This document shows positions 5,624 to 5,670 of a stretch of 5,670 bases of DNA, piece after piece; position 1 is the first letter of the stretch, and each line of letters starts with the position of its first letter. Under the pieces are notes generated by a model. That model made no database searches. It was not told where the DNA came from and saw only the letters and a list, made by a program, of their open reading frames with translations. The translations under genes were made by a program, and so were the position numbers. This DNA comes from an uncultured Collinsella sp. (lineage in GTDB: Bacteria; Actinomycetota; Coriobacteriia; Coriobacteriales; Coriobacteriaceae). Where the stretch lies: contig CABRHR010000118.1 in NCBI GenBank assembly GCA_902470835.1, positions 1 to 5,670 on the forward strand, given 5' to 3'.

Positions 5624-5670
5624 CTGTCTCTTATACACATCTCCGAGCCCACGAGACGCTACGCTATCTC
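5624..5670 (-). other. Untrimmed Nextera Read 2 adapter with i7 index (artefact)
   Basis: On the + strand, 5624-5642 is the reverse complement of the Tn5 mosaic end (CTGTCTCTTATACACATCT) and 5643-5657 (CCGAGCCCACGAGAC) is the Read 2 tail. Bases 5658-5665 (GCTACGCT) match Nextera i7 index N709 as I recall it, and 5666-5670 (ATCTC) begin the P7 sequence. This is library read-through. Frames read leftwards from here give the well-known false N-termini MGSEMCIRDR and MYKRQ, which are not real proteins. Confidence 0.98.

Noticed and set aside
10..5642. A composite Tn5-like transposon bounded by inverted 19-bp mosaic ends
   Set aside because: The ends are the hyperactive mosaic end used in library kits and are flanked by Read 1 and Read 2 tails and an index. 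No transposase or cargo is present between them, only chromosomal housekeeping genes.
5401..5652. Minus-strand frames beginning MGSEMCIRDR or MYKRQ
   Set aside because: Their starts lie in the Nextera adapter, and they run out of frame with the real membrane-protein gene.

Overview
The window looks like one short metagenomic or isolate contig, with untrimmed Illumina Nextera (Tn5) adapter sequence at both ends. Bases 1-28 are the tail of the Read 1 adapter. Bases 5624-5670 are the reverse complement of the Read 2 adapter, followed by an i7 index and the first bases of P7. Only about 29-5623 is biological, and both end genes are cut by the library rather than by biology.

The biological part is GC-rich, with strong G/C third-position bias; the long antisense open frames show that TTA, CTA and TCA codons are absent from the four complete genes. 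The combination of a Tat operon, NiFe-hydrogenase maturation genes and an archaeal-like type IA topoisomerase with a Lys/Ala tail suggests a high-GC anaerobic actinobacterium. A Coriobacteriia gut commensal such as Collinsella fits best. This is inference from gene content and composition, not from a marker gene.

Layout: on the + strand, the last 47 codons of a probable tatA/tatB (29-173) overlap tatC (173-967) by one base. Six bases later comes hypA (974-1330), then hypB (1386-2069) and topA (TTG start, 2124-4700). All five point the same way with gaps of 55 bp or less and no terminator between them, so they could form one transcript. It ends at a strong bidirectional intrinsic terminator (4728-4766). 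A 58-bp palindromic REP-like element (4769-4826) follows. A convergent minus-strand gene (4845 to the contig end) encodes a single-pass membrane protein with an acidic tract and lacks its 5' end.

How the genes fit together: HypA and HypB deliver nickel to the active site of [NiFe]-hydrogenases. TatC is the receptor of the Tat system, which exports folded cofactor-containing proteins, including many periplasmic or extracytoplasmic hydrogenases. Their adjacency is a plausible functional link. TopA is housekeeping.

I see no undescribed defence system, mobile element, CRISPR array or RNA gene. The most interesting features are the REP-like palindrome, the internally duplicated zinc-ribbon module plus histone-H1-like tail of TopA, and the unrecognised acidic membrane protein.
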